Below, piece by piece: positions 63,971 through 64,000 of a stretch of 64,000 nucleotides of DNA. Under the pieces are notes generated by a model. The model was not told where the DNA came from. It made no database searches and saw only the letters and a list, made by a program, of their open reading frames with translations. Position numbers and translations under genes: made by a program. The stretch comes from Deltaproteobacteria bacterium (GTDB lineage: Bacteria; Desulfobacterota; Desulfuromonadia; Geobacterales; Geobacteraceae), in the NCBI GenBank assembly GCA_009668975.1, contig SBEG01000001.1:1-64000 (forward strand), read 5' to 3'. The stretch's first letter is position 1. Every line of letters starts with the position of its first letter.

Positions 63971-64000
63971 CTATTTCTTCAGAAAACCGAAAATCCCTTG
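63971..64000 (-). CDS. C-terminal end of an unidentified gene
   Basis: The last codons read GIFGFLKK followed by TAG at 63971-63973. The gene continues beyond the window and ends 17 bases before the glycosyltransferase start, so it is probably in the same operon. Too little remains to name it. Confidence 0.5.
   Translation of the reverse strand, partial: QGIFGFLKK

Overview
The window reads as chromosomal DNA of an anaerobic, Geobacter-like member of the Desulfuromonadia (former Deltaproteobacteria). The reasons are the gene order thrS-infC-rpmI-rplT-pheS-pheT-ihfA-merR-tRNA-Pro, multihaem c-type cytochromes with an alternative complex III-like operon, an indolepyruvate:ferredoxin oxidoreductase / phenylacetate-CoA ligase / branched-chain amino-acid ABC transporter operon, and a type III glutamine synthetase. 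The species cannot be named from the sequence alone.

Layout. (1) 82-8263 is an arsenic island. It holds ACR3, thioredoxin-type ArsC, two ArsR repressors, ArsF/ArsG homologues (a nitroarsenical reduction and efflux pair), an ArsP-type permease, a small thioredoxin, and a divergent ArsM-like methyltransferase that lacks the usual arsenic-binding cysteines. In the middle lie less understood redox genes: an AhpD/CMD-like protein, a five-CxxC zinc ribbon, a 2[4Fe-4S] ferredoxin and a stand-alone HdrA N-terminal domain. Two near-identical 18-base palindromes inside the island are candidate ArsR operators. (2) 8564-14542 is an alternative complex III-like operon with pentahaem ActA, a split ActB, ActC, ActD and ActE, and no ActF. 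It is followed by a lipoprotein cytochrome c, a small lipoprotein, an exported carotenoid-oxygenase-family protein and a cupredoxin. (3) 18130-26157 is a looser accessory stretch: YceH, a PAS-CheW fusion, an unknown protein, two neighbouring genes each broken by one base, glnN under a sigma-54 promoter, a remnant of a REP-associated transposase, and two copies of a ~185-base direct repeat flanking the glnN region.

(4) 26202-37970 is one long leftward operon, iorA-iorB-paaK-ACT-livK-livK-livH-livM-livG-livF-paaK. Together the products import amino acids (probably aromatic or branched), oxidise the derived arylpyruvates to aryl-acyl-CoA with reduction of ferredoxin, and handle arylacetates through CoA ligases. 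(5) 38128-47569 carries Ppx/GppA with a Na/Pi cotransporter, an IHF/HU protein, RlmD, a cyclic-2,3-diphosphoglycerate-synthase-like GTPase/ATPase, a class III aminotransferase and an aldehyde dehydrogenase. (6) 47756-51178 holds infA and a complete EF-P beta-lysylation set (efp, epmA, epmB). (7) 51239-54802 holds small housekeeping or unknown genes. (8) 54958-62802 is the translation cluster with two tRNAs. It is notable for an infC that appears to start at AUA and a tRNA-Val(GAC) with C instead of the universal U33. (9) A GT9 heptosyltransferase-like gene and the tail of another gene close the window.

All assignments come from reading the sequence and recalling family signatures; no database search was run.
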